Shown in pieces: positions 1-10,624 of a stretch of DNA of 64,000 bases. The notes below the pieces were generated by a model. That model was not told where the DNA came from. It made no database searches and was given only the letters and a program-made list of their open reading frames with translations. Source of the stretch: Brachypterus glaber (Eukaryota > Arthropoda > Insecta > Coleoptera > Kateretidae); NCBI GenBank assembly GCA_958510825.1, contig OY294047.1, positions 5,022,001 to 5,086,000 on the forward strand, given 5' to 3'. Each line of letters starts with the position of its first letter. The first letter of the stretch is position 1. Both the position numbers and the translations under genes were made by a program.

Positions 1-156
1 TATTGGTTTTTAAGAAATTAAACAATCACATGCACAGTTTTTATTTTTAAGAAACGTCAAAATATTTTTTTTAGAAGCGCCAATTTATGTAAAAACTGTG
101 ATTGTTAAGTTTTTTATTATTTTATTGGAAGGTAATTTTTCAAGAAACTATAGTCC

Positions 157-333
157 GGGAGCCCACGCCCAGTAGATTTATTTTTATTACCTCTCCGTTG
201 AGACTTTGTATATGTGTTCTTTATGTCCAGTCGAGAACTTTATCATGTAAGAAGTTGTTTGACTGGACATAAAGAACACATATACAAAGTCTCAACGATG
301 AGGTAATAAAAAAATCTACTGGGAGTGGGCTCC
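157..333. mobile_element. Foldback MITE
   Basis: Two arms of about 75 bp are near-perfect inverted copies of each other: the left arm reads from GGGAGCCCAC through a TGTGTTCTTTATGTCCAGTC core, and the right arm is its reverse complement. A half copy lies at about 12717-12800. No coding capacity. The superfamily was not determined because the target duplication is unclear. Confidence 0.75.
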
Positions 334-580
334 TCCTACTAGATCTAAATTTGAGTTAATGGTACACTTAGAGTTTTTTGCAAATAACTTCTAAACGATC
401 CATTTTTTTTTTAAATTAATTATGAAAAAAGCATAAAATTCTTATATATAATAATTACACAAGAGACTAAGAGGAAAAATTCACTGTTTTCATGAAAATT
501 TTCTGGATTATTTCCAGTGTTTTATTATTTTATTGGAAAATATTTTTTCGAGAAACGAGGAATTCCCTCAAATAATTTTT

Positions 581-840
581 CTAAGACTCGGTCTCAGTTT
601 TTGGTACATTCTTAGCATCAACCATTTTTATTCTGTCAGTATGCGGCGGATGGTTATGCGCTATTTTTCCCTTTTTTAGGACATTTCCTTCTACGGTCGT
701 GACACATCTAACCTTGCACTTGTTTCTGTAGTAGTCCGAGCACATCCAGAAGAGCCTACCCGACTTATTTTGGTTTAGATAAAAAATGTGATTGCTGAAG
801 ATCATACAAGTTTTTTTTCGCCTCGTTTCTGCATACACAA
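581..840 (-). CDS. FLYWCH terminal exon 14 (mod(mdg4)-like), most 3' in the array
   Basis: This is a predicted C-terminal exon with one FLYWCH zinc finger, a DNA/protein-binding module that in mod(mdg4) isoforms sets chromatin-insulator specificity. The acceptor TTATTTTAG ends at 841, and the exon opens with two bases completing a phase-1 codon, followed by VYAETRRKK. FLYWCH ligands are visible as W-M-C, then a Cys in NKCKVRC, then H-N-H about 20 residues later. The tail ends TETES-stop. Minus-strand AATAAA signals at about 521-534 could serve as poly(A) signals. With exon 13 it forms a branch distinct from the other twelve: it has the CKxRCxTT string and lacks the usual V-I-Y-I start. The identity as a mod(mdg4) exon is inferred from the array. 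Confidence 0.8.
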
Positions 841-1170
841 CTAAAATAACAATGATATTAGTACTTCGTCGGCTAAGAGGTAAATTTACCTTAACCTATT
901 TTTTTTTTTCAAAATCTGTATTTTTACAGAATCGGATACAAAATGTCTTAGGTATTACGTAACGCAAATTTTGATAATTTTGGACTTTTTAGTAAATGAT
1001 TATTAAAAATGTTTTTTTTTTATAATTATAAAATATATAATATTGAAATTTGAAACAGTGGTAAAAAACCTTTGGTCCAAAGTTCAAGTCTTTATGTCAA
1101 AGCGTTATTAAAGCATCTTAGTGTAAAGTTATTTTGCAAAGACTTGCAGCTTTGATGTGACTGGATAATT

Positions 1171-1475
1171 TTATTTAATAAACTTAACATGAGATATTGT
1201 TATTTCATCACATTTTGGCAAAACTTTATATAATTCTTGACTTATGACATTATAATACTGCAAAGACAGGGGCTGAGCGTCATGCGCATGTTTTTCAGAA
1301 AACTTTATCGTTTGGTCCACTGTAGTTGTGCATCTTGCCTTGCACAGCCTTCCTGTGTCGTACAAGTGACATTTCCAATATGTTGCTCTCTGGGAACTTC
1401 TGTGCTTGATGTATTTATAGTTATTTATCATAAGAAAAGGAGTATTTCGTTTTCCTTTTATGTAAGTCGCCATTA
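1171..1475 (-). CDS. FLYWCH terminal exon 13 (mod(mdg4)-like)
   Basis: The acceptor TCTTATTTTAG ends at 1476. Two bases (TA) complete a phase-1 codon, then MATYIKGKRNTPFL. The FLYWCH core shows Y-K-Y, Y-W-K-C, a Cys in CKARC, and H-A-H in place of the usual H-N-H, so the His pair is kept with Ala between. The tail after the finger is long, about 40 residues, ending HVKFIK-stop. The ATG right after the acceptor is probably internal, not a true start, because the reading frame runs through the splice site. A strong hairpin lies about 40 nt upstream in the intron. About 21 kb separates this exon from the next FLYWCH exon upstream; that gap holds the BEN and zinc-ribbon exons. Confidence 0.82.
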
Positions 1476-1517
1476 CTAAAATAAGATGTATAGTCTTTAT
1501 AAATTGTAAATGGTAGT

Positions 1518-1561
1518 ACACTAGATCTAGGTCTTAAGTTATCAAGACCTAGATCTAGTGT
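1518..1561. promoter_or_regulatory. Perfect 18-bp intronic hairpin upstream of FLYWCH exon 13
   Basis: ACACTAGATCTAGGTCTT (1518-1535) is followed by an 8-nt loop and its exact reverse complement (1544-1561). In the minus-strand pre-mRNA it would fold about 40 nt upstream of the exon 13 acceptor, near where a branch point is expected. It may be a splicing-control structure or just a small palindromic insertion. Confidence 0.5.
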
Positions 1562-1749
1562 CCCTAGTACCGTTACGGTACCACGTGAAAATACCAGGTA
1601 AATAAATAAAGTTAGTCTAAAGTTCTAAAGTTATTCAGCTTCATAATAAAAATAAAAAATAGTTTTTAAAAACTGCACATTTTTTCAAAGCTTTAATATT
1701 GGATTTTATTTACTGTATAGACGTAAAATACTGAATAATAATAATAGTT

Positions 1750-1872
1750 ATATACCAAGGTAGAAAAGACATTTTTTATAGCCGAGCGTATTAAATCCCG
1801 AGCTGCGTAGCACCGAGGGATTTAAGAGTACGAGGCTATAATAGTCTTCTCTACCGTAGTTTATATATTAGT
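1750..1872. repeat. Short foldback repeat
   Basis: The arms TATATACCAAGGTAGAAAAGAC and (reverse) AGTCTTCTCTACCGTAGTTTATATA surround an inner inverted pair based on TATAGCCGAGCGT / TACGAGGCTATA. A related GGGACTAAA-type inverted stretch follows at about 1930-2030. Non-coding. Confidence 0.55.
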
Positions 1873-2129
1873 TTTTTCACTACTAGCACAATTTAACTAT
1901 TTTTATTCAAATAATAATAGTTATTTATATTCCAAGGGACTAAACTGAATTTCTGTTCTCGCTACACTCGCTCAGGAAACACTAATGCAGCGGGACTAAA
2001 ACAGCCAAGTTTAGTCCTGAGGTATATACAGTATTTTTTGCAGGACCAAACATAATTTAGGTAGGTAGATAAAATTAAAATTAAAAACCACGCGTCTAAA
2101 ATCGGTTGTTTTATTTTCGTAATTTAATC

Positions 2130-3560
2130 AAGATGCCTGTAAATTGCGAAAAGTCAGTTTCATGGCTATCGCGATTTCAATTGTTTTTTAATATGGTTGA
2201 CACAAACGTCAAAAAAATGGACGAAGATGATAAATTTTAAGTTATGTATAAATTGTTATAACAATGTTATTTTTAAAGGTTTTCTTTGTTTAAATGAAAT
2301 AAATTGGTTTGAATCGCTAATTTATTACAAAACACCACCAAACCTAATTTTTAAACCAGCAAAGCACATAGTAAGTATATTTTAATATTTTCAAGGTTGC
2401 CGTGATTTTTATTCCCTAGGGAGAAAAACGGCAAGTTTAGTCCCGAAAATGAAAGCGTAAAATTAGGTTTTAGTCTTGGTCGTGCAAAAAATAAATTTTT
2501 AACAGAAATTATATTTCATGAAATTTTCATAAAAATCAAGTAGCCTTGATCAATGACATTTGCTCAAACAAATACTGACGTTTAAAAAAAATTGTTTTTT
2601 TTTTAATTTTTTCATAATATTTAGCTAATTATTGATTGTATTAGTTGGCAATAATTATAATTAATTATATTTAATAAATAAAAGTTATTTAAAGCTAATT
2701 GCTTGGGTTTAATTAGTAAAAATTGAACAAAGAACTGAAACTTGTAAAGTGACAGAAATCAGTTGTTTATAAAATTTACTCCTACTAGGAGAGAAAAAAT
2801 TATTGCTATAGGTAAAGAAAATTGATTTCACAGTCTGAAAACATGATAAATATGGTATGTTCTAAAGCTAATAGTGAAAAAATATATTTATTTAATATTA
2901 ATTTATTTAACCTTTTAAATGAAATAAAAAAAAAATAAATGAATACAAATTATCTTTGAACAATTTATTTTTAAGATTTTGATAGTTATTTGTGTATTTT
3001 TTACTTTTCGTTATCGCTTCTCTCCTGATTGTCTATTTACCTAAAAAAAATATGTATTTAGGGCAAAAATGCATAAAAATTATGTTTTGATAGATTGGTA
3101 TGATTCATATCACATTGTTTTTCTAAGTGGTTCAATTATTTATATCCCCCACATATTTAGTTTTGATAAATTCTACAGTGTCAGTATATTTCCAGAAACT
3201 TACAGCAAAACACTGTCCAATTAGCGTATATAAAAAAATAAAGCAATATCAGATATCGTTAGACAATAAATCAATTTTGGGTTTATCAGATAATTGAGGT
3301 TATGGTAATTTTAAAAACAAAACACTGAACAAAGATAGTATTCTATATTTTTGGATCAATGGGTTCAGAATATTACTAGAAATGATAATTTCACTATGCG
3401 CATAAAATAAACCGTGGGCTTCACTTTTTATTTAACAAAATGTTGCAAAATCGAGAAGAATTTAATTTTTTTTCTCCTTATATCATCTGATATATCTCTG
3501 GAACTATTCATTTTAGACAAATATTGAAGAGGAAAAAAAGTTTTGTAATTGAATTTTATA
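2130..3560. other. AT-rich intronic stretch, no supported feature
   Basis: The only open frames are short and lack family motifs (for example about 62 codons on the plus strand near 2200-2385). I see no splice-bounded domain, RNA gene or clear terminal inverted repeats here. Confidence 0.5.
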
Positions 3561-3623
3561 CATGATAAAATTAGTTGCAAATCGAAAAAATAATTATTAT
3601 TATTGCAAAAAAGGGGTAAAAGC

Positions 3624-4240
3624 GTTCAAAATGGCGGATTCAATATGGCGGATTAGATTTTTTAAAGTTGTTCGGATTTGCATGAAAATTGGTACTCGAG
3701 GGTTTTTGGGGTCACTGATTACGAATCTGGTGCCAGTTTTCCAAAATTTAAATGGCGGATCCAATATGGCGGATTAGATTTTTTAAAGTTGCAGGGATTT
3801 GCTTGAAACTTGGTACTCGGGGGTTTTTAAGGTCGCTGATTATGGATCTGGTGCCAGTATTCCAAAATACAAAAATGCAGATCCAATATGGCGAATTAAA
3901 TTTTCCGAGAAACTTTAAAAAAGTACCAAGTACCAAGTTTCAAGCAAATCCGAACAACTTTTAAAAATCTAATCCGCCATATTGGATCCGCATTTTGAAT
4001 TTTGGGAAAACTGGCACCAGATTCGCAATCAGCGACCCCAAAAACTCCCGAGTATCAAGTTTCAAGCGAATCGGACTTTAAAAATCTAATCCGCCATATT
4101 GGATCCGCCATTTTTAACGGTAAGTTTTAAATTCTGACCTCTGTTCAGATTCAGCGATCCAAAATACATAATAATTTACTAGTCAGGTCGGCCGCACTCG
4201 AGATTTTTTTTTGTGTACCGGTGATGGGCTCAATATCGGT
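3624..4240. mobile_element. Partial inverted-repeat DNA element with internal about 120-bp units
   Basis: Units built on AATGGCGGATCCAATATGGC and GGGTTTTTGGGGTCGCTGAT occur twice in direct order (about 3624-3870) and then inverted (about 3895-4110). A right end ending in TGTGTACCGG lies at about 4210-4225. The same family, with both ends (ACACCGGCACAC...), lies at 41851-42508, and related internal units at about 35270-35640. Short frames across it are by-products of the repeat. Confidence 0.65.
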
Positions 4241-4282
4241 GTGCGTACTGGTAGAGCACTAGATAGGTAGGGTTGTGTTTAT

Positions 4283-4531
4283 GAGAGGATTGGTGTAGTG
4301 GACTAACTCGTCGTACTTTTTATCGAGTTTAATACCCAAATAGCGTGAGTTCGATTCTCACCGGCGCCGATTTGCCTTTTTCAGTTAATTAATAATTGAA
4401 ATTTGGCGAAGGCGTAAGTGAAGCGGACACTCCCTATAAATTGGTTAGAAAGTCAATTAAAGCTGGTGGTTCCCTCTACTACTAGCCCACACAAGTCCTG
4501 GACTTAGGGGATGCTTAATTAAGTAGAATAT
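4283..4531 (+). mobile_element. tRNA-derived SINE, type II head
   Basis: The head carries pol III-like boxes (GGTGTAGTGGACTAAC and GAGTTCGATTCTC) and ends in GGCGCCGATT. A body follows that begins GCCTTTTTCAGTTAATTAAT and ends near CTTAATTAAGTAGAATA. The body is shared with the copies at 13702, 30212, 46631, 46718 and 61893, but the tRNA-like head differs from the 13.7-kb, 30.2-kb and 46.7-kb copies. Confidence 0.75.
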
Positions 4532-4539
4532 TAAACTCC

Positions 4540-5060
4540 GCGCATTATCTATGTGAGTTGATGGTCATTTGTTTCTTGTTATTTGGTTGGCAGAATATAT
4601 TTAGTTCCTTATGTAAGGTTTTCATCTTGTTTAAAATTTATTGTCAATCAAGACATTATTTTGACATTTATAAAAAAATCCAAATAATTTGCTTTAGCAA
4701 GAAGAAATAACAAGAAAAGTGCATAAAAAGAAAACTAAAGCATCAATCTATAAACATTTTGTTTAAATGAAGTAATATAATGCAGTGCTCTACAAATTTT
4801 TGAAGTAAACACTATAACAGAGAATTTTTTGGTTAAAATAATACTGGTCCGTAATTTTATTCAGGTAATGTTAAATTTAAGTTTATAATAGCACTTTATG
4901 AATAAAAACTTACTTTTATTATAATTTTGAACAAAGTTTTACTTTTTAAACAGATTTTGTTATTATTTGTAAGACGTAAAATGACAGTCAATTTAACCTA
5001 AATGTTAAAAATTATCAAAAGCACAATGGGCTACAAAAATATTACTAAAAGTCATTTTTA
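4540..5060. other. No supported feature
   Basis: AT-rich sequence with no recognisable domain, repeat ends or RNA gene. It would lie in an intron or 3' region just downstream of the BEN-b copy B exon. Confidence 0.4.
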
Positions 5061-5152
5061 AACCACTAAGCATAGCTTCCTTGATCCAATTTGTTACTCA
5101 GATAGATAATGCGCCGAGTATACGAGGTTAAACAAAATGTAATGTTTCTTAC

Positions 5153-5283
5153 CGTTGTTCTTTTTCCGTTCTTTGATAAGTCATTAATTTTAACTGCAAT
5201 GATACGGTTAATTCTTTTGTTGCAAAAAGTACTTATATATTCATCTGTTTCTCCTCTCACTTGTAAGCGGTGTTTTACAACTT
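5153..5283 (-). CDS. BEN-b exon, copy B (C-terminal half of a BEN domain)
   Basis: The acceptor ATATTTTAG ends at 5284 and the exon begins AA (phase 1), giving E-VVKHRLQVRGETDEYI and then CNKRINRIIAVKIND. Joined to BEN-a copy B (ending LDPTKLLAIH-G), this completes the helical BEN fold, a DNA-binding and protein-binding domain of chromatin and insulator factors. The frame is open to a stop at 5066, but a strong donor (ACG|GTAAGAAAC) at 5153/5152 matches the donor position of copy A, so the exon probably ends there in phase 0 and a further exon follows. The two BEN-b copies are clearly homologous in sequence and intron position. Confidence 0.82.
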
Positions 5284-5393
5284 CTAAAATATAATTATAA
5301 TACATTATTGTTATAGTTAAAACCTTTAACTTTTTCTTTTTTATTATTTTTTCTTTCCCATTTTGAAAATTTCAAAATTTCGGGAATGCCTTA

Positions 5394-5540
5394 GGGAACG
5401 TTCAAGTATTACGTAACGCAAATTTTGATCATTTTGGACCCCCCCCCTGTAACGCTATTTTCCTATACCATTAACATGGGCGTAACATTCCAAAATGACA
5501 CCCCCCCCCTAGGAGCGTTACGTAATACTTGAACATTCCC
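5394..5540. mobile_element. PIF/Harbinger-type MITE, subfamily A
   Basis: The inverted ends GGGAACGTTCAAGTATTACG / reverse complement are flanked by TTA on both sides (5391-5393 and 5541-5543), the 3-bp target duplication typical of PIF/Harbinger. The interior is a short C/G-rich spacer. Related copies lie at 25282, 34524 and 41629. Confidence 0.8.
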
Positions 5541-5559
5541 TTATGAATAAATATTCATG

Positions 5560-6140
5560 AAAAAATTTTCAAATTTTTTTTTGAAAATAGAGGAAGAAAA
5601 TCTTCGATCAACTTATTTTTTTGGGAAAAGAATATCTTTATAAAAAAGATCAATCTGAAAAAATCTCTCCAAAGACAAAAAAGTTACAGGGGCTAAACTT
5701 TTTTAAAATCGAAAAAAAAAAAAGGAAACGTGCTATCAACGTATTTTTTCAGAAAAATTTACGTTCATCATACCAAATTTGGAAAAAAATCCATTTGAAA
5801 ACAAAAAAGTTTAATTTAAAATTAGAAATATTCCAATAAGCTAACATTTTTATCCAAGATTTTTTTTCTCGGACGTTTTTGACAAATTTTAAAATTTTCG
5901 CGCTATTATACTATATATACTATTATAATAGTATATTAAAGTACGTATTATGAAACGAGCGCTTTATACAATTTTTTCTATTTTGCTCGACTGAAATTTT
6001 TACGGAAAACGTCAGGCGATGGGCTTTTGTTTGTTGCCCACCCCAAAAAAAAAGTACACACCTCTTATGAGCCTATAAGAACACGTAAAATGTGTGTGAT
6101 TATGAACTTATAAGAGTCGCAAAATAGAAAAATTCTAGTA
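5560..6140. other. No supported feature
   Basis: A lysine-rich plus-strand frame near 5621-5839 is only translated A-rich sequence. The region lies in the presumed intron between BEN-a and BEN-b copy B. Confidence 0.4.
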
Positions 6141-6149
6141 GTTACCTAC

Positions 6150-6360
6150 CATGAATAGCAAGAAGCTTTGTGGGATCCAGCGCCGGCTTTGCTTGTTTTT
6201 TGGTCCTATTTGACTTAATACCAGTGACTGAAGAAGTTCTAAGCGTTTTAATACCAAAAACTAGAGAAGCAAGGGTACGAACGAATTTTCCGTCGTTTGT
6301 GTTTATCGTTAGTAAATCATATGAATGTCGCGGTACCCATATTCCATATCCTAAATGCAC
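6150..6360 (-). CDS. BEN-a exon, copy B (N-terminal half of a BEN domain)
   Basis: The acceptor ATTTTTTTAG ends at 6361 and the exon starts in phase 0 with VHLGYGIWVPRHSYDLL, followed by FVRTLASLVFG, SSVTG and KPALDPTKLLAIH. These are hallmark BEN-domain strings (G-x-W-V, F-V-R-x-L, the SVTG helix and LDP). It is 211 nt long, exactly like copy A. The donor CATG|GTAGGTAAC is in phase 1; reading through would give a stop two codons later, but the downstream BEN-b exon supplies the missing half of the domain in the matching phase. It differs from copy A at only about 4 of 71 residues, so the duplication is recent or under strong constraint. Confidence 0.9.
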
Positions 6361-6460
6361 CTAAAAAAATTATAAGCTAAAGTTCACTATACACTGTAAA
6401 AATACTTTCTCTGGAAAAAATGGTGGCAGCCAAATTGATCTCAAGTAAATTGATTTAACT

Positions 6461-6727
6461 GAGGGGTTTATTTATTGAAAAAAATTGTACAAGGATTGTG
6501 AGAATCAAAGGATTCTGGAATATTGTCAAAGATTGTCAAAAAGATTGTACAAAATTTTAATAAAGATTTTTAAAGATTGTGAGAAGATTTTAGATGATTG
6601 TGGAAGATTGTAGATGAGTGTGAAGGATTCTGGAGGATTGCAGATGATTGTGAAAGAAGGAATTGTCAAGGATTGTAGAAGATTGTTGGATAGGTGTACA
6701 AGGATTGTCCAATAAATAAACCCCTCG
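6461..6727. mobile_element. MITE with internal AGATTGT-rich degenerate tandem repeats
   Basis: The ends GAGGGGTTTATTTATTG and CAATAAATAAACCCCTC are inverted copies. The interior is a degenerate array of short AGATTGT / GGATTGT-like units. It sits in the intron between linker B and BEN-a B and is absent from the matching intron of copy A. Confidence 0.7.
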
Positions 6728-6820
6728 GATTTAACAAAATTACACACACTTAAAAAATTAAAAATGTTTTCCTTTTGGCTTCTGTTTTAAATAAATTACT
6801 TTTACAGATGAATTACTTAC

Positions 6821-6879
6821 TTGTCCATTTTTGTAAAATTCTGGTGGATAGAGTACATCTTCTGTCAACATTTCATCTC
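6821..6879 (-). CDS. Linker exon, copy B (upstream of BEN)
   Basis: This 59-nt mini-exon has acceptor TTTTTTTGTAG and donor CAA|GTAAGTAAT. It is read in phase 1 in and phase 0 out as (x)DEMLTEDVLYPPEFYKNGQ. It matches the linker of copy A in length, phase and nearly every residue. Because its incoming phase is 1, it could be joined to the coiled-coil exon or directly to the common mod(mdg4)-type exon. It is recognised only because both copies are conserved. Confidence 0.85.
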
Positions 6880-7311
6880 CTACAAAAAAAGGTAATTAAC
6901 AAAACGGGAATACTATGAACTTTTTTGTAATGGCCCATGTAAGGGAATTTTTTAGTAATTTAATCGTTTGTTTTTGATTTACGTCTAACAGGAAACTTTT
7001 TATGGGATGAGATATTAAAATTTTAAAAATGAGAATTTTAAGTGTCTAATCTACTAATCTAATTCTACCTTCAAAATTTAAAAATAATATTTTTTTAAAC
7101 ATTTTTTTTATACAGGGTGTCCCGTAAGTCGACGATCAAACAAAAGGGGGGGAGTGGAGGTCATTTCCAATTAAAATTGATTTTTGCTCTATTATATTGT
7201 TCTATGCTAATCGGTTTTTTGCCCCAAACTTTTTTTTGTGTTACTTTTTTGTAATTTTATTATTGGCACATGATTCCTCAGGTCAAAATACATAAAAAAT
7301 GTACTTTTGTT

Positions 7312-7640
7312 CTAATACTGTAGGGTTAGACATTTTCTCCATTGCTCCTTTAACTTGGCATAAGCCCACTCATCGAGAGCAGTCTTTACCTGCTTCCTTG
7401 TAACACCCATCCGTCTTGTAAGTCCATCTGCCATCTCGTTTTCGGGAATTTCACTATGGCCCGGCACCCATACTAGTTGAACACTCTTGGGGTCCTTGCT
7501 AACTCTTCTAAAGCTTTTGCACACTCCCTGACTAGAGGTCACCTAGTGCTGGGATTACACATTGCCTTTAGACCAGCTTGACTGTCTGAGCAGTACTGTC
7601 TTATTTTCCTGACATTTTCCGCTTCCTTTCAAATAGTCTT
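7312..7640 (-). pseudogene. Non-LTR retrotransposon RNase H relic
   Basis: The minus-strand frame contains SVQLVWVPGHSEIPENEMAD, a classic RNase H motif (V-x-G-H-x-x-x-x-x-N-E-x-A-D) of I/R1/LOA-like LINE polymerases, and goes on to KTALDEWAYAKLKEQW. Upstream, a second stretch, CSDSQAGLKAM then ECAKALEEL, is the N-terminal part of the same RNase H fold but is separated by a stop. Only this fragment of the element remains. Confidence 0.8.
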
Positions 7641-8219
7641 ACTAAAACCTATAGGCTTATATTAATGCGATAATTATAATTATCTCTAACATTTTTTTGT
7701 AACATATCCCCTTCTTCCACTTACCCAATGTCCCTATACGGAATGTTTTGAGCAAAATCACAACTACACATTATGTAATAAATACTAAGAATAATTTATT
7801 TAACCTTTTAATTAAACCCAAAAATGAAATAAAAATTAATACAAATTATATTTGAAACCTTTTTTTTAACTTTTATAATTTTTTGTGTATTTTTCTATTT
7901 TCTCATATTATCCTTGCTCTCCTGATTGTCTATTTTTCCTAAAACAAAAATTTAAACGTGCTTAGGATAAGAATTCATAATAATACTTTCTTTTATGAGA
8001 AAGTAAAAACTATGTTTTGATATATTGGTTTATATCACAGTGTTTTTCTAAGTGGTTCAACCGTTTAAATCCCCCACAATTCAGTTTGAAAAATTCTACG
8101 CTACTGACAATATTTCCAGAAACGTACTTTACCGTGTTGATACGGCGACGAAGCATTTGTATTCTGTGATAAAGCGATCGCGGCAGCTATACTGCAGAAT
8201 ACTTAGAGCTTGAATTGGC

Positions 8220-9062
8220 AACGCCGCACTATGTTCCCAAGTAGGAAAAAAGTGTTTTTTTTTTCTTTAATATATTGGTTAACTTTAAGCTTAAATGATT
8301 ATATAATATAATATATAATATTTTTCCTTAATGTTTTTTTGAAAATGAATACTAAACCATATCGTCGGCTTAGTGTTAACCTGCTAACTCCACTTTTGGA
8401 CGAACTGTCGTTTTTGATACCGTTCAAAAGAGGGTACTTAGTTACACCATCTGTAAAAAACAGGCAACTCTAACCTTTCCCCAAATATAACTTTTTCCAT
8501 GATACTAGTCAAAAAGCTGCTAACTCCGCCACTGCCAGCAATTATTGCAAACGTTTTTATTTTTAAAATGATTTCTTTTTGATGTTAAAGACAGTATTTT
8601 ATACTTTTATTCACTAAAATAGAAACCTGCCAACTCCTTGATGAAGTCGGCCCTCGAGAAAGTCGTCCGTGTACCACCGGTGGCGCACGTCGTCGCGAAC
8701 GTGTTAAATATAAGGTGTCGAAAAGAGCCTGAAGTATTTTTTTGAAATTTAAAAAATACCAATAAATTATTTACATAAATAAACAAAAATTGACACCGTG
8801 TAGAAATAGTAGTTTACTTTAATTAATTGCAGTTCAATATATTTAATTAATATTAACGCAAAAAAAATCAATCAACAGATTAACATATTTTTTAAGATCT
8901 TAAAAGAACTGGGACATTCTTTATAGTATTTATTTGTTTGGAACACCACATTTTATAAAAAATAGCTTTTTTAGCAATACTCTCGCTCCAAAAATTAATT
9001 TTATAAAAAAAAATAATTAAAAACACTTTTTTCTACTTGGGAACTTAGCGCGCCGATTTGAT
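8220..9062. mobile_element. Inverted-repeat DNA element, about 0.84 kb
   Basis: The end ATGTTCCCAAGTAGGAAAAAAGTG at about 8231 recurs inverted as CACTTTTTTCTACTTGGGAAC at about 9027-9047. The interior is non-coding. It lies between the two BEN cassettes. Confidence 0.6.
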
Positions 9063-9714
9063 TTTTGCCTGTAGATAATCTTAATTAAGGTCATCCCCTC
9101 TGACACATCACTTTGAAAAACATTGGTTCATTTTTATCCATTTATATTTTGAGAACAATCAACAAAGAGAAACTGTTCAAATCAAAAGTAACAGCAGAAA
9201 GTGCGATATATCAATAGAGCAATTATGTAATATTTGACAGTTTCTGTCTAAAGACACGTTCTGAGAGCTTCAAAATGCTGCCAGCAGTACGTCTGCCACG
9301 AAATGCCAGCGTCAGGAAAGAATTTGACAACGTCACTTTTGCGAACAAATATTTTGTAAAAAAACGAATAAAATTCTGATTTAACTCGACCTATTACTAT
9401 AAAAAAATATAGAAAAAAATTCTTGACAAAGACAAAATCACATGACACACGATTAACCTAACCTCAAGAAGGCAGCAGCAGCGCTGAAGTTAAATATTTT
9501 TAACTTCATCTGTCAAAATCGGCAACATGAAAACAATTGGGAGGAATCTTATTTTAGGCGCCGTCAAGAAAACGCCGCAGCATGTCAAAACTCTGAGAAT
9601 GTGTCTTAATGCGTGTTAAAACCGTCAGTTATATAAAGGGTCGTAGAAAAAACTTTGTTATCATGTAAAATTTGTACTATTTAGACCTAGGCCCTGCAAG
9701 CTTGTGTTCCTTAC

Positions 9715-9839
9715 CTTCTTTCCGATCCTTGATACGTCAGCAATTTTATGTGCAATGATTTGGTTAATTTTTTTGTTGCAAAAATAACTTATATACTCGT
9801 CTGTTTCTCCTCTCATCTGTAAGCGGTATTTTACAACTT
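9715..9839 (-). CDS. BEN-b exon, copy A (C-terminal half of a BEN domain)
   Basis: The acceptor AATTATTTTAG ends at 9840. Two bases complete the phase-1 codon, then VVKYRLQMRGETDEYISYFC and NKKINQIIAHKIAD. It is spliced in phase to BEN-a copy A (LLAIH-E-VVKYRL), giving a continuous BEN domain. The donor AAG|GTAAGG at 9715/9714 is at nearly the same place as in copy B. If it is not used, the frame reads on to a stop at 9661. The conserved donor suggests a terminal exon that I could not find. Confidence 0.82.
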
Positions 9840-9926
9840 CTAAAATAATTACAATACATTAATGTTCTAGTTAAAACATTTAACTTTTTATTTTTTTTTT
9901 AATAATAATAATAATAATAATAATAG

Positions 9927-10386
9927 TATAATGCCCTACTAAGGCAAGTTGTGCTATCTGCAAATTAGATGTTTTGAGAGTTTTATTGTTTTTGTTTGCA
10001 CTTTTTAAAAATATGTTTAAATAAATATGGCGTTGGGTTCTGCTTTATTTTAAATCAAAAATACGTGTTTTTTGTCAGAAAAATGAATTGCATTTGTTCT
10101 ATCTGAGAAAGTTAGGACACAATGATCTAAAAAGTTTAATCAAATCACTAAGATCTGTAAAGTTAATTCTAGTCCTGACTTATTCGTCTAGTAGGACAAT
10201 TTTATTTAGAACACATTGAAATTTTTCCACATAGGACAAACATCTTAGGCTAATTTTAAGGATTTGGGTTTTAGATAGGACATTTCTTTAGTAGTCACAT
10301 AGGGCTAGCGTAAAGCAATACAATGGTGTGTTTATCTCAAAAAGTGAATTTTTGCATGTAGGACTTGTCTTAGCAGGGCAGTATAA
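9927..10386. mobile_element. Inverted-repeat element of the TACTGCCCTRCTAAG family
   Basis: The left end TATAATGCCCTACTAAGGCAAGT and right end ACTTGTCTTAGCAGGGCAGTATA are inverted copies. It is non-coding and lies entirely in the intron between BEN-a A and BEN-b A, ending 22 bp from the BEN-a donor. A microsatellite (AAT)n adjoins the left end (9900-9925). Confidence 0.7.
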
Positions 10387-10408
10387 TAGTATAACAATAG
10401 TTACCTAC

Positions 10409-10619
10409 CATGAATAGCAAGAAGCTTTGTGGGATCCAGCGCCGGCTTTGCTTGAGTTTTGGTCCTATTTGATTTAATACCAGTTACTGAAGAAGCTCTA
10501 AGCGTTTTAATGCCAAAAACTAGAGAAGCAAGGGTACGAACGAACCTACCATCGTTCGTGTTTATCGTTAGTAGATCATATGAATGTTGAGGCACCCATA
10601 TTCCATATCCTAAATGTAC
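10409..10619 (-). CDS. BEN-a exon, copy A (N-terminal half of a BEN domain)
   Basis: The acceptor ATTTTTTAG ends at 10620, and the phase-0 start gives VHLGYGIWVPQHSYDLL, then FVRTLASLVFG, SSVTG and KPALDPTKLLAIH. The donor CATG|GTAGGT is in phase 1, and the length of 211 nt is identical to copy B. It is preceded in phase by linker A and the coiled-coil exon, giving coiled coil - linker - BEN. BEN proteins act in transcription and chromatin insulation; a role here is inferred from the family only. Confidence 0.92.
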
Positions 10620-10624
10620 CTAAA

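Noticed and set aside
1237..1479. Plus-strand open frame of 80 codons over FLYWCH exon 13
   Set aside because: Antisense shadow of the exon; no motif of its own.
3562..3964. Pair of plus-strand frames with repeated MADxIWRIRFFKV peptide
   Set aside because: It comes from about 120-bp non-coding transposon units repeated in both orientations.
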